60,360 bases of DNA, taken from Pseudoflavonifractor sp. An184. Lineage in GTDB: Bacteria > Bacillota > Clostridia > Oscillospirales > Oscillospiraceae. Shown piece after piece: positions 1 to 8,593 of this stretch; position 1 is the first letter of the stretch; every line of letters begins with the position of its first letter. The stretch spans positions 1-60,360 of the forward strand of contig NZ_NFKI01000018.1 of the NCBI RefSeq assembly GCF_002160305.1, written 5' to 3'. The notes under the pieces are model-generated. The model searched no databases. It saw nothing but the letters and a program-made list of their open reading frames with translations, and was not told where the DNA came from. Position numbers and translations under genes: made by a program.

Positions 1-273
1 GGAGCAAGGGAACAAACGCAGTTTTCGCCGCTAGGCGGAAACGGAGTGGAGTGGACTTTGCGACGACGAGCCGCCATGGGCAAAGTAGGTCGCCGCCCGC
101 AGGCGGCGAGACCGCCCTGCGTATAACGAACGCAATCCGAAATCCGCCCCCTCATCCGGCCCTTCGGGCCACCTTCCCCCCCGGGAGGAGGCTTCTTGAG
201 CAAAGCGGACAAACACAATTTTAAACTCAACATCATCAATCATCCCAAACAGGAAAGAGAGAGGACTTTTAGA
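1..273. other. Leader region of the SCIFF maturase gene; no gene seen
   Basis: No convincing gene is visible. A GC-rich palindrome at 91-108 (CGCCGCCCGCAGGCGGCG) is the same kind of unit found in other intergenic regions of this window, for example 3976-3993. The SCIFF precursor peptide normally sits just upstream of its maturase. Here the only upstream reading frame from an ATG (76) encodes about 16 residues with one cysteine, so the precursor is outside the window or has been separated from the maturase. Confidence 0.6.
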
Positions 274-1707
274 ATGGTACATACCTTTACCGCCCTGGGC
301 CAGTACCTGGTGGCGGACGTAAACAGCGGCGCGGTCCACGTGCTGGACCCAATGAGCTACGACCTGCTCTCCCGGGTGGAGGGGGAGGAGAAGCTGGGCG
401 AGCACTGCCCCCAGGACATTCTGGAGTCGCTGTCCCAGTATGACCCGGCGGAGCTGGAGGAGACCTGGCAGGAGCTGCGGGCCCTCCAGGACCAGGGCCT
501 GCTGTTCTCCAGCGACGACTATCTGGACCCGGAGGCCGCCATGGAGCTGCCCCGTCAGGCGGTGGTGAAGGCCCTGTGCCTCCACGTGTCCCACGACTGC
601 AACCTGCGCTGCCGGTACTGCTTCGCCGGCACCGGCGACTTCGGCACCGGCCACCGGATGACCATGGACGCCGAGACCGCCAAGAAGGCCATCGACTGGG
701 TGGTGCAGAAGTCGGGCAAGCGCCGGAACATCGAGATCGACTTCTTCGGCGGCGAGCCCCTCATGGCCATGGACACGGTGAAGGAGGCGGTGGCCTATGC
801 CCGCTCCCTGGAGAAAGCACATGACAAGGTGTTCCGCTTTACCATCACCACCAACGGCATGCTGCTCAATGACGAGAACATCGACTACATCAACCGGGAA
901 ATGTCCAACGTGGTGCTGTCCCTGGACGGCCGCAAGGAAGTCAACGACCACATGCGCCCCACCGCCGGAGGGAAGGGGAGCTACGACGTGATCGTCCCCA
1001 AGTTCCAGAAGCTGGTGGCCGGACGGGGCACCAAGGACTACTACGCCCGGGGCACCTTCACCCGGGAGAACCTGGATTTCGCCGCCGATGTGATGCACCT
1101 GGCCGACCTGGGCTTCCGCCACGTGTCGGTGGAGCCCGCCAGCGGCCCTCTGGATGACCCCTTCGCTATCAAGGAGGAGGACCTGGCCAAGGTGGAGGAG
1201 GAGTACGAGAAGCTGGCCCGGGAGCTGATGGGCCGGAAGGACGTGAACTTCTTCCACTTCAACGTGGACCTGGCTCAGGGCCCCTGCGTCATCAAGCGGC
1301 TGCGGGGCTGCGGCGCCGGGTGCGAGTATGTGGCCGTCACCCCCGACGGGGACATCTTCCCCTGCCACCAGTTCGTGGGGAAGGAGGAGTACCGCATGGG
1401 CAACGTGTTCGACGGCTCCTTCAACATGGACATCTCCGGCAAGTTCGCCAACCAGAACATCTACACCCGCCCCGCCTGCCGGGAGTGCTGGGCCCGGTTC
1501 TACTGCAGCGGCGGCTGCTCCGCCTCCAACCTGCTGGTCAACGGTGACATAAGTCTTTCCAACGAGGTGGCCTGCGAAATGGAGCGCAAGCGTCTGGAGT
1601 GCGCCATCGCCCTGAAGGCCATCGCCGCAGGCATGGGGGAGGTCCCTAATACAGAAGGTAATTATACAAACTGTAATCAGTGCGAGGACTGCCAAAAAGC
1701 GGAATAA
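274..1707 (+). CDS. scfB: Radical SAM/SPASM thioether-forming SCIFF peptide maturase
   Basis: Predicted 477-residue radical SAM enzyme that forms Cys-to-Thr thioether cross-links in the SCIFF ribosomal peptide. The radical SAM cluster motif CNLRCRYC has its cysteines at 109, 113 and 116. The C-terminal half has a SPASM domain with cysteines near 338, 346, 350, 364, 402, 405, 411 and 415 (CGAGCEY, FPCHQ, CRECWARFYCSGGC) for auxiliary Fe-S clusters. The N-terminus (MVHTFTALGQYLVADVNSG) matches the peptide-binding region typical of the family. I chose ATG 274, preceded by an AGAGAGG, over an in-frame TTG at 196 that also has a GGAGGAG upstream; the longer form would add 26 residues. The tail ends in a short extra cysteine cluster (CNQCEDC). 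The precursor peptide gene is not visible. Confidence 0.88.
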   Translation: MVHTFTALGQYLVADVNSGAVHVLDPMSYDLLSRVEGEEKLGEHCPQDILESLSQYDPAELEETWQELRALQDQGLLFSSDDYLDPEAAMELPRQAVVKALCLHVSHDCNLRCRYCFAGTGDFGTGHRMTMDAETAKKAIDWVVQKSGKRRNIEIDFFGGEPLMAMDTVKEAVAYARSLEKAHDKVFRFTITTNGMLLNDENIDYINREMSNVVLSLDGRKEVNDHMRPTAGGKGSYDVIVPKFQKLVAGRGTKDYYARGTFTRENLDFAADVMHLADLGFRHVSVEPASGPLDDPFAIKEEDLAKVEEEYEKLARELMGRKDVNFFHFNVDLAQGPCVIKRLRGCGAGCEYVAVTPDGDIFPCHQFVGKEEYRMGNVFDGSFNMDISGKFANQNIYTRPACRECWARFYCSGGCSASNLLVNGDISLSNEVACEMERKRLECAIALKAIAAGMGEVPNTEGNYTNCNQCEDCQKAE

Positions 1708-1753
1708 TCGAGATTTTGGGCCCTGATTTTTCAAAAACCACAACATAGCCGGC

Positions 1754-1790
1754 AAAACCGCGCCGTCGCAAGGTCGGCGCGGTTTCTTTG
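1754..1790 (+). terminator. Intrinsic terminator after scfB
   Basis: A strong GC-rich stem (AAACCGCGCCG paired with CGGCGCGGTTT) is followed by TCTTTGG. It lies 46 bases after the scfB stop. Confidence 0.8.
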
Positions 1791-1868
1791 GTTTCACGAG
1801 TAGACATAACGCAATTTACATAAAAAATTGGCAGAATGGAAAAAATTTTAGAAAATGCGGGAAAAGAC

Positions 1869-1897
1869 TTGCGGGAACGCCGCCGGTGCGTTATAGT
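1869..1897 (+). promoter_or_regulatory. Possible promoter for spoIIM-xerD
   Basis: TTGCGG (1869-1874), a 17-nt spacer and TATAGT (1892-1897) resemble a sigma-A promoter. spoIIM is often under sporulation sigma-factor control, so this could instead serve xerD expression. Confidence 0.45.
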
Positions 1898-2027
1898 TTT
1901 AACAGAAGCCGCCTGCACAGGACGCGCCGGGACTGGAGAAAGGCTGCAAACAGCCCTGCCGGGAACGCCGCGGACTTCGCTTCTATTTTTCGGAGCGGGC
2001 TCATAGGCTGAACATGAGGTGACAGCC

Positions 2028-2648
2028 ATGAACCGACGCGACGGTGTACATCTGGGGCCCGCTCTGCGCCAGCTGGGCCCCCTGACCGCCCTGGGATGTT
2101 CCTTTGTTCTGGGCGGAGTGCTGGGCAGCCTGATGGTCAGTCTGATCGCCGGTCAGGCCGCCCAGGAGCTGGAGTCCTTTCTGCGGGACTATCTCTCCGC
2201 CGCTCAGGCAGGGGAGATCCAGGCCCGGTTCTGGCCCATGCTGTGGGAGCAGGGGCGCTTTTTGATCGGGCTGTGCATCCTGGGGGTCACCGCGCTGGGG
2301 GTGGCCGGGATTCCGGTCCTTTTTTTGGCGCGCGGATTTCTATTCTCCTTTTCCGTGGCCGCCTTCTGCCGGATCTTCGGTCCGGTGGGATTGGCGAGCG
2401 CGTTTTTCTTGTTTGGTCTGCCGGCCCTTCTGTGGGCTCCGGTGCTGTTTCTGGCGGGATGCCAGTGCCTGGAGGGGGCGTACGCCCTGCTGTGCCGGGT
2501 GCTGGGGGACGGCCGGGTGCCGCTGCCTCAGGGCTCCGCCTACTGGGGGAAGCTGGCGCTGTATGGGCTGGGCCTTGTTGTGTGTGTGACGTTGGAGTGT
2601 ATGGCGGCCCCGGTGCTGCTGAAGGCCGCCGCCCAGTTTGTGTTGTAA
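2028..2648 (+). CDS. spoIIM: Stage II sporulation protein M-like membrane protein
   Basis: A 206-residue integral membrane protein with about five hydrophobic segments (near 20-45, 77-100, 105-125, 128-150 and 175-200), the length and topology of SpoIIM. SpoIIM works with SpoIID and SpoIIP in peptidoglycan remodelling during forespore engulfment. Position supports the call: spoIIM directly upstream of xerD is a common clostridial arrangement. The ATG at 2028 is preferred because GAGGTG lies 6 bases upstream; an in-frame GTG at 2019 overlaps that ribosome binding site. The sequence is alanine- and leucine-rich without a catalytic motif, so identification rests on topology, size and neighbourhood. 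Confidence 0.72.
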   Translation: MNRRDGVHLGPALRQLGPLTALGCSFVLGGVLGSLMVSLIAGQAAQELESFLRDYLSAAQAGEIQARFWPMLWEQGRFLIGLCILGVTALGVAGIPVLFLARGFLFSFSVAAFCRIFGPVGLASAFFLFGLPALLWAPVLFLAGCQCLEGAYALLCRVLGDGRVPLPQGSAYWGKLALYGLGLVVCVTLECMAAPVLLKAAAQFVL

Positions 2649-2679
2649 ATGCCTCCGTTTGGGAGAAGGAGTTGTCTGC

Positions 2680-3561
2680 GTGTCGGAGCTATTGGACCTG
2701 TATGAGGAGTATTTGAAAACTGAAAAGAGGGCGTCGGCCAATACGGTCAGCTCCTACCTGCGGGACATGCGCCAGTTTGAGGCGGCCATGTCCAGCCAGG
2801 ACACGGAGCTGGAGGAGGTGCTGACCCAGGATGTGGAGCGCTACGCCGCCTCCCTCACCCGGAAGGGGAAGTCGGCGGCCACGGTGACCCGTTCCATCGC
2901 CTCCATCAAATCCTTTTACAGCTGCCTCATCGCCCTGGGGATCGTGGACCACAACCCGGCCAAGGGGGTGGTGGCCGCCAAGGTGGAGCGCAAGCTGCCC
3001 CAGATTCTCACCGGAAAAGAGGTGGAGCTGTTTCTGGAGCAGCCAGACAGCAACGATCTGAAGGGCTGCCGGGACCGGGCCATGCTGGAGCTGCTGTACG
3101 CCACCGGCATCCGGGTCAGCGAGCTCATTGCCCTGGATGTGGACGACCTGAACCTGCCCGCCGGAGTGCTCCGGTGTGTCAGCAAGGGAAAGGAGCGGAT
3201 CATCCCCCTGTACTCCACCGCCGTACGGGCCCTGAACGAGTACCTGCATCAGGTGCGCCCCCAGCTGGTGGAGTCCCCGGAGGAGACCGCCCTGTTTGTG
3301 AACATGAACGGGGAGCGCATGAGCCGCCAGGGTTTTTGGAAGCTCATCAAGTTCTACCAGGAGAAGGCGGGGATCGAGAAGGACATTACCCCCCACACCC
3401 TGCGCCACTCCTTCGCCGCCCACCTGCTGGAGAACGGGGCGGACCTGCGCTCCATCCAGGCCATGCTGGGCCACGCGGATATCTCCTCCACCCAGATCTA
3501 CTCCCGGCTTCTCAATCAGAAGATCAAGGACGTGTACCGCAAGAGCCACCCCCGGGCTTGA
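2680..3561 (+). CDS. xerD: Site-specific tyrosine recombinase XerD
   Basis: A 293-residue tyrosine recombinase, the usual XerD length, which resolves chromosome dimers at dif with XerC. The N-terminal SAM-like core-binding domain spans about 1-85 and the catalytic domain 105-290. Catalytic residues seen are Arg145 (TGIRVSE), a lysine in SKGKERII (169-171), His239 and Arg242 (HTLRH), His265 (LGHADIS) and the nucleophile Tyr274 (QIYSR). I place the start at GTG 2680, with AAGGAG about 8 bases upstream; the longer frame from 2638 overlaps spoIIM and adds residues absent from the family. It starts 31 bases after spoIIM. Confidence 0.92.
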   Translation: MSELLDLYEEYLKTEKRASANTVSSYLRDMRQFEAAMSSQDTELEEVLTQDVERYAASLTRKGKSAATVTRSIASIKSFYSCLIALGIVDHNPAKGVVAAKVERKLPQILTGKEVELFLEQPDSNDLKGCRDRAMLELLYATGIRVSELIALDVDDLNLPAGVLRCVSKGKERIIPLYSTAVRALNEYLHQVRPQLVESPEETALFVNMNGERMSRQGFWKLIKFYQEKAGIEKDITPHTLRHSFAAHLLENGADLRSIQAMLGHADISSTQIYSRLLNQKIKDVYRKSHPRA

Positions 3562-3590
3562 GGGGATTTGTACTTATATTTTGAATGACG

Positions 3591-3632
3591 CCGCCCTCGG
3601 ACCAGCGTGTTGGTCCGGGGGCGGTTTTGTTT
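3591..3632 (+). terminator. Intrinsic terminator after xerD
   Basis: A long stem (CCGCCC-CGGACCA paired with TGGTCCG-GGGCGG, loop GCGTGT) is followed by TTTTGTTTT, 30 bases after the xerD stop. Confidence 0.88.
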
Positions 3633-3640
3633 TCAGAAAG

Positions 3641-3930
3641 GAATTTCGCCGCCCCGGCGGGAGCCCCAAGGGGCTCCCCTACCCATGTCTGGAAAGCCTT
3701 CTTGAGATTTGCAGGGGAGGGGCTGAAGGTGAATCGGCCGAAGGCTGAGAGAAGCCACCCTGGGGTGTGACCCTCCCGACGTGCTAAGCCGCGGCGGGCC
3801 GGCCAGTGTCCGGCCCCTACGAAAAAGAAGGGAAGGCTTCTGTGACCGCCGTAGGGGCGGGTGTCCTCACCCGCCCGCCCTGATATGTTCCGTTTTACCA
3901 GTGGGGGTGGCCCCATGTGGCCGCCCCCAC
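3641..3930. repeat. Intergenic cluster of dispersed palindromic repeats
   Basis: No gene is seen. The stretch is a mosaic of units found elsewhere here. A GGGAGCCCC-AAGG-GGCTCCCCT hairpin unit at 3659-3685 recurs near 26742 and 45378. A GGGCCGGCCAGTGTCCGGCCCC hairpin is at about 3794-3817 and recurs near 45155. A GTAGGGGCGGGTGTCCTCACCCGCCC unit is at 3851-3877 and recurs near 12925. The cores keep their pairing while their bases differ. Confidence 0.7.
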
Positions 3931-3964
3931 AGAGAAAGAGCGGCAAAATCCCCAAAAATTATAT

Positions 3965-4003
3965 AAAAAGGACCCCGCCGCCCGCAGGCGGCGAGGTCCC
4001 AAA
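3965..4003 (-). terminator. Intrinsic terminator after the phosphoketolase gene
   Basis: Read on the minus strand, a stem GGGACCTCGCCGCC with GGCGGCGGGGTCC is followed by TTTTTATA, directly past the xfp stop. Its core is the common CGCCGCCTGCGGGCGGCG palindrome, suggesting a dispersed repeat serves as the terminator. Confidence 0.85.
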
Positions 4004-4006
4004 GGG

Positions 4007-6442
4007 TTATTGCTCCAAAGGGGACTGCGTCCACTTCCACTCCCGCACCTCGGGCAGGTCCTGCCCGTAGGTGGTGATGTACTGCTTGTGTTCCACCAGC
4101 TTGTCCCGCATCTCCTGGAGCACGTAGGCGGCGGTATTGCCCAGCTGGGGCAGCCGCTTCACCGTGTCGATGACCAGGCTGAAGCGGTCGATGTTGTTCT
4201 GCACCCGCATGTCGAAGGGGGTGGTCATGGTGCCCTCCTCCTTATAGCCCCGCACGTGCAGGTTTTTGTTGTGCCGGCGGTAGGTGAGCTCATGGACCAG
4301 GGTGGGGTAGCCGTGAAAGGCGAAGATGATGGGCTTGTCCTGGGTGAACAGGGCGTCGTAGTCCTCGTCGGTGAGGCCGTGGGGGTGCTCCGTATGGGGC
4401 TGGAGCTTCATCAGGTCCACCACGTTCACCACCCGGATCTTCAGATCGGGCAGGTATTTGCGCAGAATGGTGACGGCGGCCAGGGTCTCCAGGGTGGGGG
4501 TGTCCCCGCAGCAGGCCATGACCACGTCGGGCTCCACCCCCTGGTCGTTGGAGGCCCACTGCCAGATGCCGATGCCCTGGGTGCAGTGCTTCACCGCCTG
4601 GTCCATGGTGAGCCACTGGGGCCGGGGGTGCTTGGAGGCCACGATGACGTTGATGTAGTTGCGGCTCTTCACGCAGTGGTCGAAGCAGGAGAGCAGGCAG
4701 TTGGCGTCCGGGGGCAGGTAGAGGCGCACCACGTCCGCCTTCTTGTTGGCCACGTGGTCCAGGAAGCCCGGGTCCTGGTTGTTGAACCCGTTGTGGTCCT
4801 GCTGCCACACGTTGGAGGAGAGCACATAGTTGAGGGAGGCGATTTTCTGACGCCAGGGGAGCTGGTTGCACACCTTCAGCCACTTGGCGTGCTGGGACAC
4901 CATGGAGTCCACGATGCGGATGAATGCCTCATAGCTGTTGAAGAAGCCGTGGCGGCCGGTGAGCAGATAGCCCTCCAGCCAGCCCTGGCACAGGTGCTCG
5001 GAGAGCATGGCGTCCATCACCCGCCCGTCGGGGGAGAGGTCCTGGTCGGTGCGGGGGTCGGCGGGGTCCATCCACCGGCGGCCGCTGGCCTGGAAGGCGG
5101 CGGACAGGCCGTTGGAGGCGGTCTCGTCGGGGCCGAACACCCGGAAATTCCGGGCCTCCTGGTTCAGGCGCAGCAGGTCCCGCACATAATTTCCCAGCAC
5201 GGCGGCGTCCTCCTCGTCCACCGCGCCGGGGCGGGGGACGGACACCGCGTACTCCCGGAAGTCGGGGGTGCGCAGGTCCCGCAGGAGCAGCCCGCCGTTG
5301 GCGTGGGGATTTGCGCCCATGCGCCGGTCCCCCTGGGGGGCGAGGGCCTGGAGCTGGGGGATGAGGGCGCCGTTCTCGTCAAAGAGCTCCTCGGGATGGT
5401 AGCTCCTCAGCCACCGCTCCAGCTCCTGGACGCGGCCGGGCTTGCCGTCGTGGACGGGAATGGGGATCTGGTGGGAGCGCCAGCTGCCCTCCACCGGCTG
5501 CCCGTCCACCTCCTTGGGGCCGGTCCAGCCCTTGGGGGAGCGGAAGACGATCATGGGCCACCGGGGCCGGGCGGCGTCGCCGGTGGTACGGGCGTACTCC
5601 TGCACCCGCTGGATCTCCCGTACCGCCCAGTCCAGGGCGGCGGCCATCTTCTGGTGCATCTGCTCCGGCTCGTCCCCCTCCACAAAGCGGGGCTCCCAGC
5701 CGCAGCCCTTGAAGAACATCTCGGCCTCCTCCCGGGAGATGCGGGAGAAGATGGTGGGGTTGCCGATCTTGAAGCCGTTCAGGTGGAGGATGGGCAGCAC
5801 CGCCCCGTCGGTGATGGGGTTCAAAAACTTGTTGGAGTGCCAGGCGGCGGCCAGGGGGCCGGTCTCCGCCTCCCCGTCACCCACCACGCAGGCGGCAATC
5901 AGGTCCGGGTTGTCCATCACCGCCCCGAAGGCGTGGGCCAGGGAGTAGCCCAGCTCGCCCCCCTCGTTGATGGAGCCGGGGGTCTCTGGGGCGGTGTGGC
6001 TGGGGATGCCCCCGGGGAAGGCGAACTGGCGGAACAGCCGCTTCATGCCCGCCGCGTCCCGGCTGATGTTGGGGTAGACCTCGCTGTAAGAGCCGTCCAG
6101 GTAGTCCTGGGCCACGATGGCGTTGCCCCCGTGGCCGGGGCCGGACAGATAGATCATGTCCAGGTCATATTTGACGATGGCCCGGTTCAGGTGGGTGTAG
6201 ATGAAGTTCTGGCCGGGACAGGTGCCCCAGTAGCCCACGATGGTGCGTTTCAGGTGCTCCTCTTTCAGGGGTTCCCGGAGCAGGGGGTTGTCCAGCAGGT
6301 ACAGCTGGCAGGCGGACAGGTAGTTGGCCGCCCGCCACCAGGCGTCGATGGCCCGGACCTGCTCCTTGGTGAGGGGGTCCTTTTTGGACATCCGGGCCGG
6401 GGCCTTCTGGGCGGGCCGGACCGGGTCGGCAGCTTTGGGCAT
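4007..6442 (-). CDS. xfp: Xylulose-5-phosphate/fructose-6-phosphate phosphoketolase
   Basis: An 811-residue thiamine-diphosphate enzyme that cleaves xylulose 5-phosphate (and usually fructose 6-phosphate) with phosphate to acetyl phosphate plus glyceraldehyde 3-phosphate (or erythrose 4-phosphate). Visible family features are [17 protein letters not shown] (71-87), the GPGHGG loop (101-106), [20 protein letters not shown] and the ThDP/Mg2+ motif GDGEAETG (188-195). Length is near the usual 790-820. The ATG at 6442 has AAGGAGG 9 bases upstream; a second ATG at residue 18 would remove a low-complexity Pro/Ala-rich leader. It is a single-gene unit with its own promoter and terminator, divergent from spoIVA. 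Confidence 0.95.
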   Translation of the reverse strand: MPKAADPVRPAQKAPARMSKKDPLTKEQVRAIDAWWRAANYLSACQLYLLDNPLLREPLKEEHLKRTIVGYWGTCPGQNFIYTHLNRAIVKYDLDMIYLSGPGHGGNAIVAQDYLDGSYSEVYPNISRDAAGMKRLFRQFAFPGGIPSHTAPETPGSINEGGELGYSLAHAFGAVMDNPDLIAACVVGDGEAETGPLAAAWHSNKFLNPITDGAVLPILHLNGFKIGNPTIFSRISREEAEMFFKGCGWEPRFVEGDEPEQMHQKMAAALDWAVREIQRVQEYARTTGDAARPRWPMIVFRSPKGWTGPKEVDGQPVEGSWRSHQIPIPVHDGKPGRVQELERWLRSYHPEELFDENGALIPQLQALAPQGDRRMGANPHANGGLLLRDLRTPDFREYAVSVPRPGAVDEEDAAVLGNYVRDLLRLNQEARNFRVFGPDETASNGLSAAFQASGRRWMDPADPRTDQDLSPDGRVMDAMLSEHLCQGWLEGYLLTGRHGFFNSYEAFIRIVDSMVSQHAKWLKVCNQLPWRQKIASLNYVLSSNVWQQDHNGFNNQDPGFLDHVANKKADVVRLYLPPDANCLLSCFDHCVKSRNYINVIVASKHPRPQWLTMDQAVKHCTQGIGIWQWASNDQGVEPDVVMACCGDTPTLETLAAVTILRKYLPDLKIRVVNVVDLMKLQPHTEHPHGLTDEDYDALFTQDKPIIFAFHGYPTLVHELTYRRHNKNLHVRGYKEEGTMTTPFDMRVQNNIDRFSLVIDTVKRLPQLGNTAAYVLQEMRDKLVEHKQYITTYGQDLPEVREWKWTQSPLEQ

Positions 6443-6716
6443 AGGTAGGTGCCTCCTTGCAGTAGTCGTTTGCCATTAAGTATACCGTAAAATCGAAAAA
6501 TGTCAATTCAAGTCCGGCCCTGTCCGAAAAAACAGCGAGACAGAAGATGCTACAAGCCGGATAAAGGACGCAGAGATGGAAAAAAGCGCCGGGGTGACCG
6601 GGGAGAAGCGGGGAGAAAAGCCGGTTAAGCGCCCGCCAAGGGCCAGGCATATCGGAGGGCTTATCCCCATATAGTATACGGAAATGACCGGCCCACAGGC
6701 CGAAGGAGGAATTCAA
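6443..6716. promoter_or_regulatory. Divergent promoter region between xfp and spoIVA
   Basis: For xfp (minus strand), TTGACA (6501-6506) and TATACT (6479-6484) with a 16-nt spacer form a near-consensus sigma-A promoter. For spoIVA (plus strand), GCATATC (6647-6653), 14 nt and CATATAGT (6668-6675) resemble the mother-cell sigma-E consensus, which fits the known sigma-E control of spoIVA in Bacillus. Confidence 0.65.
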
Positions 6717-8195
6717 GTGGAAGACCGCAAAATCTACGAGGATATCGCGCTTCGGACCGAGGGCGACATCTACATCGGCGTGGTGGGGCCGGTGCGCACC
6801 GGGAAGTCCACCTTCATCAAGCGGTTCATGGAGACCATGGTCATCCCCAACATTGAAAACGTGTACCGCCGGGAGCGGGCCCGGGACGAGCTGCCCCAGA
6901 GCGGCTCCGGCCGGACCATCATGACGGCGGAGCCCAAGTTCGTCCCCGAGGAGGCGGTCACCGTCTCCATGGAGGGGGGCGGGGCCTTCCAGGTGCGGCT
7001 CATCGACTGCGTGGGGTACATGGTCACCGGGGCGGTGGGCCAGCTGGAGGGGGAGGAGGAGCGGATGGTGACCACCCCCTGGTTCGACCACGAGATCCCC
7101 ATGTCCGAGGCGGCGGAGATCGGCACCCGGAAGGTGGTCTCGGAGCACTCCACCATCGCCATTGTGGTGACCACCGACGGCTCGATTGCCGACATCCCCC
7201 GGGAAAACTACCTGGAGGCGGAGGAGCGGGTGATCTCCGAACTGAAAGAGCTGGGCAAGCCCTTCCTGGTGGTGCTCAACTCAGCCTACCCCAATTCCGA
7301 CCGGGCCCGGGCCATCCGCTCCGACATCGCCCAGCGGCACCAGGTGACCTGCGTGGCCTGCAACTGCCTGGAGCTGGGGGAGGCGGACATCCACGACCTG
7401 CTCAAGCAGGTGCTCTACGAGTTCCCCCTGAAGGAGCTGGACCTGTTCCTGCCCCCCTGGGTGGACGCCCTGCCCCAGGAGCACCCCATCAAGGCCGCCC
7501 TGTACGAGGCCATCCGGGAGGGGGCGGACCGGCTGCGCCGCATCCGGGACGTGGACGGGGCGGTGGGCTCCATGCGGGAGTGCGAGCAGGTGAGCGAGGC
7601 AAGGGTCACCGCCATCGACCTGGGCACCGGCCTGGCCTCCGCCGTGCTGGAGCTGCCCCGGTCCCTGTTCTACGAGACCCTGTCCCAGCAGTCGGGCTTC
7701 CAGATCGGAGACGACGGGGACCTGATGGCCCTGCTCACCCAGCTTGCCCAGGTGAAGGCCAAGTACGACAAGGTGGCCGACGCCCTGAAGGAGGTGGAGG
7801 AGACCGGCTACGGCATCGTGGTGCCCTCCATCGACTCCCTGGTGCTGGAGGAACCGGAGATCGTCAAGCAGGGGGGGCGGTACGGGGTCCGCCTGAAGGC
7901 CAGCGCCCCATCCATCCACATGATTAGAGCCGACATCGAGACCGAGGTGTCTCCCATCGTGGGCAGCGAGAAGCAGAGCGAGGAGATGATCCACTACCTG
8001 CTCCAGGAGTTCGAGGGGGACACGGCGAAAATCTGGCAGTCCAACATCTTCGGCAAGTCCTTCCACGAGTTGGTGGGGGAGGACCTGAACGCCAAGGTGA
8101 AGCGCATGCCCGAGGACGCCCGGGAGAAGCTGCGGGAGACCCTCCAGCGGATCATCAACGAGGGCTCCGGGGGGCTCATCTGCATCATTTTATAG
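6717..8195 (+). CDS. spoIVA: Stage IV sporulation protein A, spore coat morphogenetic ATPase
   Basis: A 492-residue protein, the same length as Bacillus subtilis SpoIVA. SpoIVA polymerises on the outer forespore membrane using ATP and forms the basement layer of the spore coat. A Walker A motif GPVRTGKST lies at 24-32, with family sequences GDIYIGVVGPVRTGKSTFIK and RDELPQSGSGRTIMTAEPKF. It ends in the short hydrophobic GGLICIIL tail typical of the family. The GTG at 6717 is chosen because AAGGAGGA sits 6 bases upstream and VEDRKIYEDIALRT aligns with the usual N-terminus; the frame from 6684 adds 11 unsupported residues. Confidence 0.97.
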   Translation: MEDRKIYEDIALRTEGDIYIGVVGPVRTGKSTFIKRFMETMVIPNIENVYRRERARDELPQSGSGRTIMTAEPKFVPEEAVTVSMEGGGAFQVRLIDCVGYMVTGAVGQLEGEEERMVTTPWFDHEIPMSEAAEIGTRKVVSEHSTIAIVVTTDGSIADIPRENYLEAEERVISELKELGKPFLVVLNSAYPNSDRARAIRSDIAQRHQVTCVACNCLELGEADIHDLLKQVLYEFPLKELDLFLPPWVDALPQEHPIKAALYEAIREGADRLRRIRDVDGAVGSMRECEQVSEARVTAIDLGTGLASAVLELPRSLFYETLSQQSGFQIGDDGDLMALLTQLAQVKAKYDKVADALKEVEETGYGIVVPSIDSLVLEEPEIVKQGGRYGVRLKASAPSIHMIRADIETEVSPIVGSEKQSEEMIHYLLQEFEGDTAKIWQSNIFGKSFHELVGEDLNAKVKRMPEDAREKLRETLQRIINEGSGGLICIIL

Positions 8196-8225
8196 GGCGC
8201 GATTGGATCGGCAAAACACGACGAG

Positions 8226-8258
8226 CGCTGGGATAGAACTCTTGTTCTATCCCAGCAC
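8226..8258. repeat. Left flanking hairpin direct repeat of element A1
   Basis: A 33-nt sequence forming a 13-bp perfect hairpin (GCTGGGATAGAAC paired with GTTCTATCCCAGC), matched at 30 of 33 positions by 8481-8513. The pair brackets the family A element. This sequence does not flank other family A copies, so it looks like target sequence, not part of the element. It lies 31 bases past the spoIVA stop and may have been its terminator stem, although no T-run follows. Confidence 0.75.
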
Positions 8259-8480
8259 CAGGCTGTCAAAAAAGTCCAAGGACTTTTCTGACAGCCTGTA
8301 AAAATGCCGTTACTTTTGCGCCGCTGTGCGGCGCAAAAGTCCTCGCTTCGCTTACCGGAATCCTTGCACAGCAAGGCTTCCGGGGCATTTGATTCCATTC
8401 GAGGCGGGCGGCTGCCCCCTCGAGCTCCCCCGCCCCAACTTGAGCGGATTCATCTCAACAAAGGTTTTTTGACAAGCTGA
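8259..8480 (+). mobile_element. Family A element copy A1 (222 bp, MITE-like, terminal inverted repeats)
   Basis: Non-coding element between convergent spoIVA and the Crp/Fnr gene. The ends are imperfect inverted repeats: CAGGCTGTCAAAAAA at the left, and CAGCTTGTCAAAAAA as the reverse complement of the right end. Internal stems are 8261-8277 with 8280-8296 (17 bp, one mismatch), 8312-8324 with 8328-8340 (13 bp perfect), 8355-8367 with 8371-8383, and a CTCGAG-type stem near 8399-8424. A close relative lies inverted at 36973-37176, with shorter or more divergent relatives at 58401-58552 and 24370-24472. No transposase is encoded. Confidence 0.72.
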
Positions 8481-8513
8481 CGCTGGGATAGAACCTTTGT
8501 TCTATTCCAGCAC
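8481..8513. repeat. Right flanking hairpin direct repeat of element A1
   Basis: Second copy of the 33-nt hairpin at 8226-8258, differing at three positions, two of them in the loop. It abuts the right end of the element. Past it, up to the Crp/Fnr stop at 8594, about 80 bases carry no recognisable feature. Confidence 0.75.
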
Positions 8514-8593
8514 AATTTATGAGACTAATTTTATGCCCGCATGTCCCTCTGTATGGAACGATTGTTCTGCACGGGCGTCTCTCCCCAAAATGC

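Larger units (their letters stand above)
1708..2027. other. Intergenic region between scfB and spoIIM
   Basis: Contains the scfB terminator (1754-1790), an AT-rich stretch (1800-1865), a promoter-like pair (1869-1897) and a GC-rich leader of about 125 nt before spoIIM. A 57-codon frame from ATG 1836 lacks a ribosome binding site and overlaps the promoter-like sequence, so I do not call it a gene. Confidence 0.5.

Noticed and set aside
76-126. Short frame upstream of scfB as a SCIFF precursor
   Set aside because: Only about 16 codons with a single cysteine; SCIFF peptides have six cysteines in about 45 residues.
1836-2006. 57-codon frame upstream of spoIIM
   Set aside because: No ribosome binding site; it overlaps a promoter-like sequence, and the translation resembles nothing known.
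3917-6448. Plus-strand open frame of about 840 codons over the phosphoketolase gene
   Set aside because: Antisense shadow of xfp with biased composition and no recognisable domain; similar shadows over the ATPase (39957-42308) and ligA (32693-34672) were rejected for the same reason.
8226-8258. Flanking hairpins as integral parts of the family A element
   Set aside because: The flanks of A1 and A2 are unrelated in sequence, while the elements themselves align end to end.
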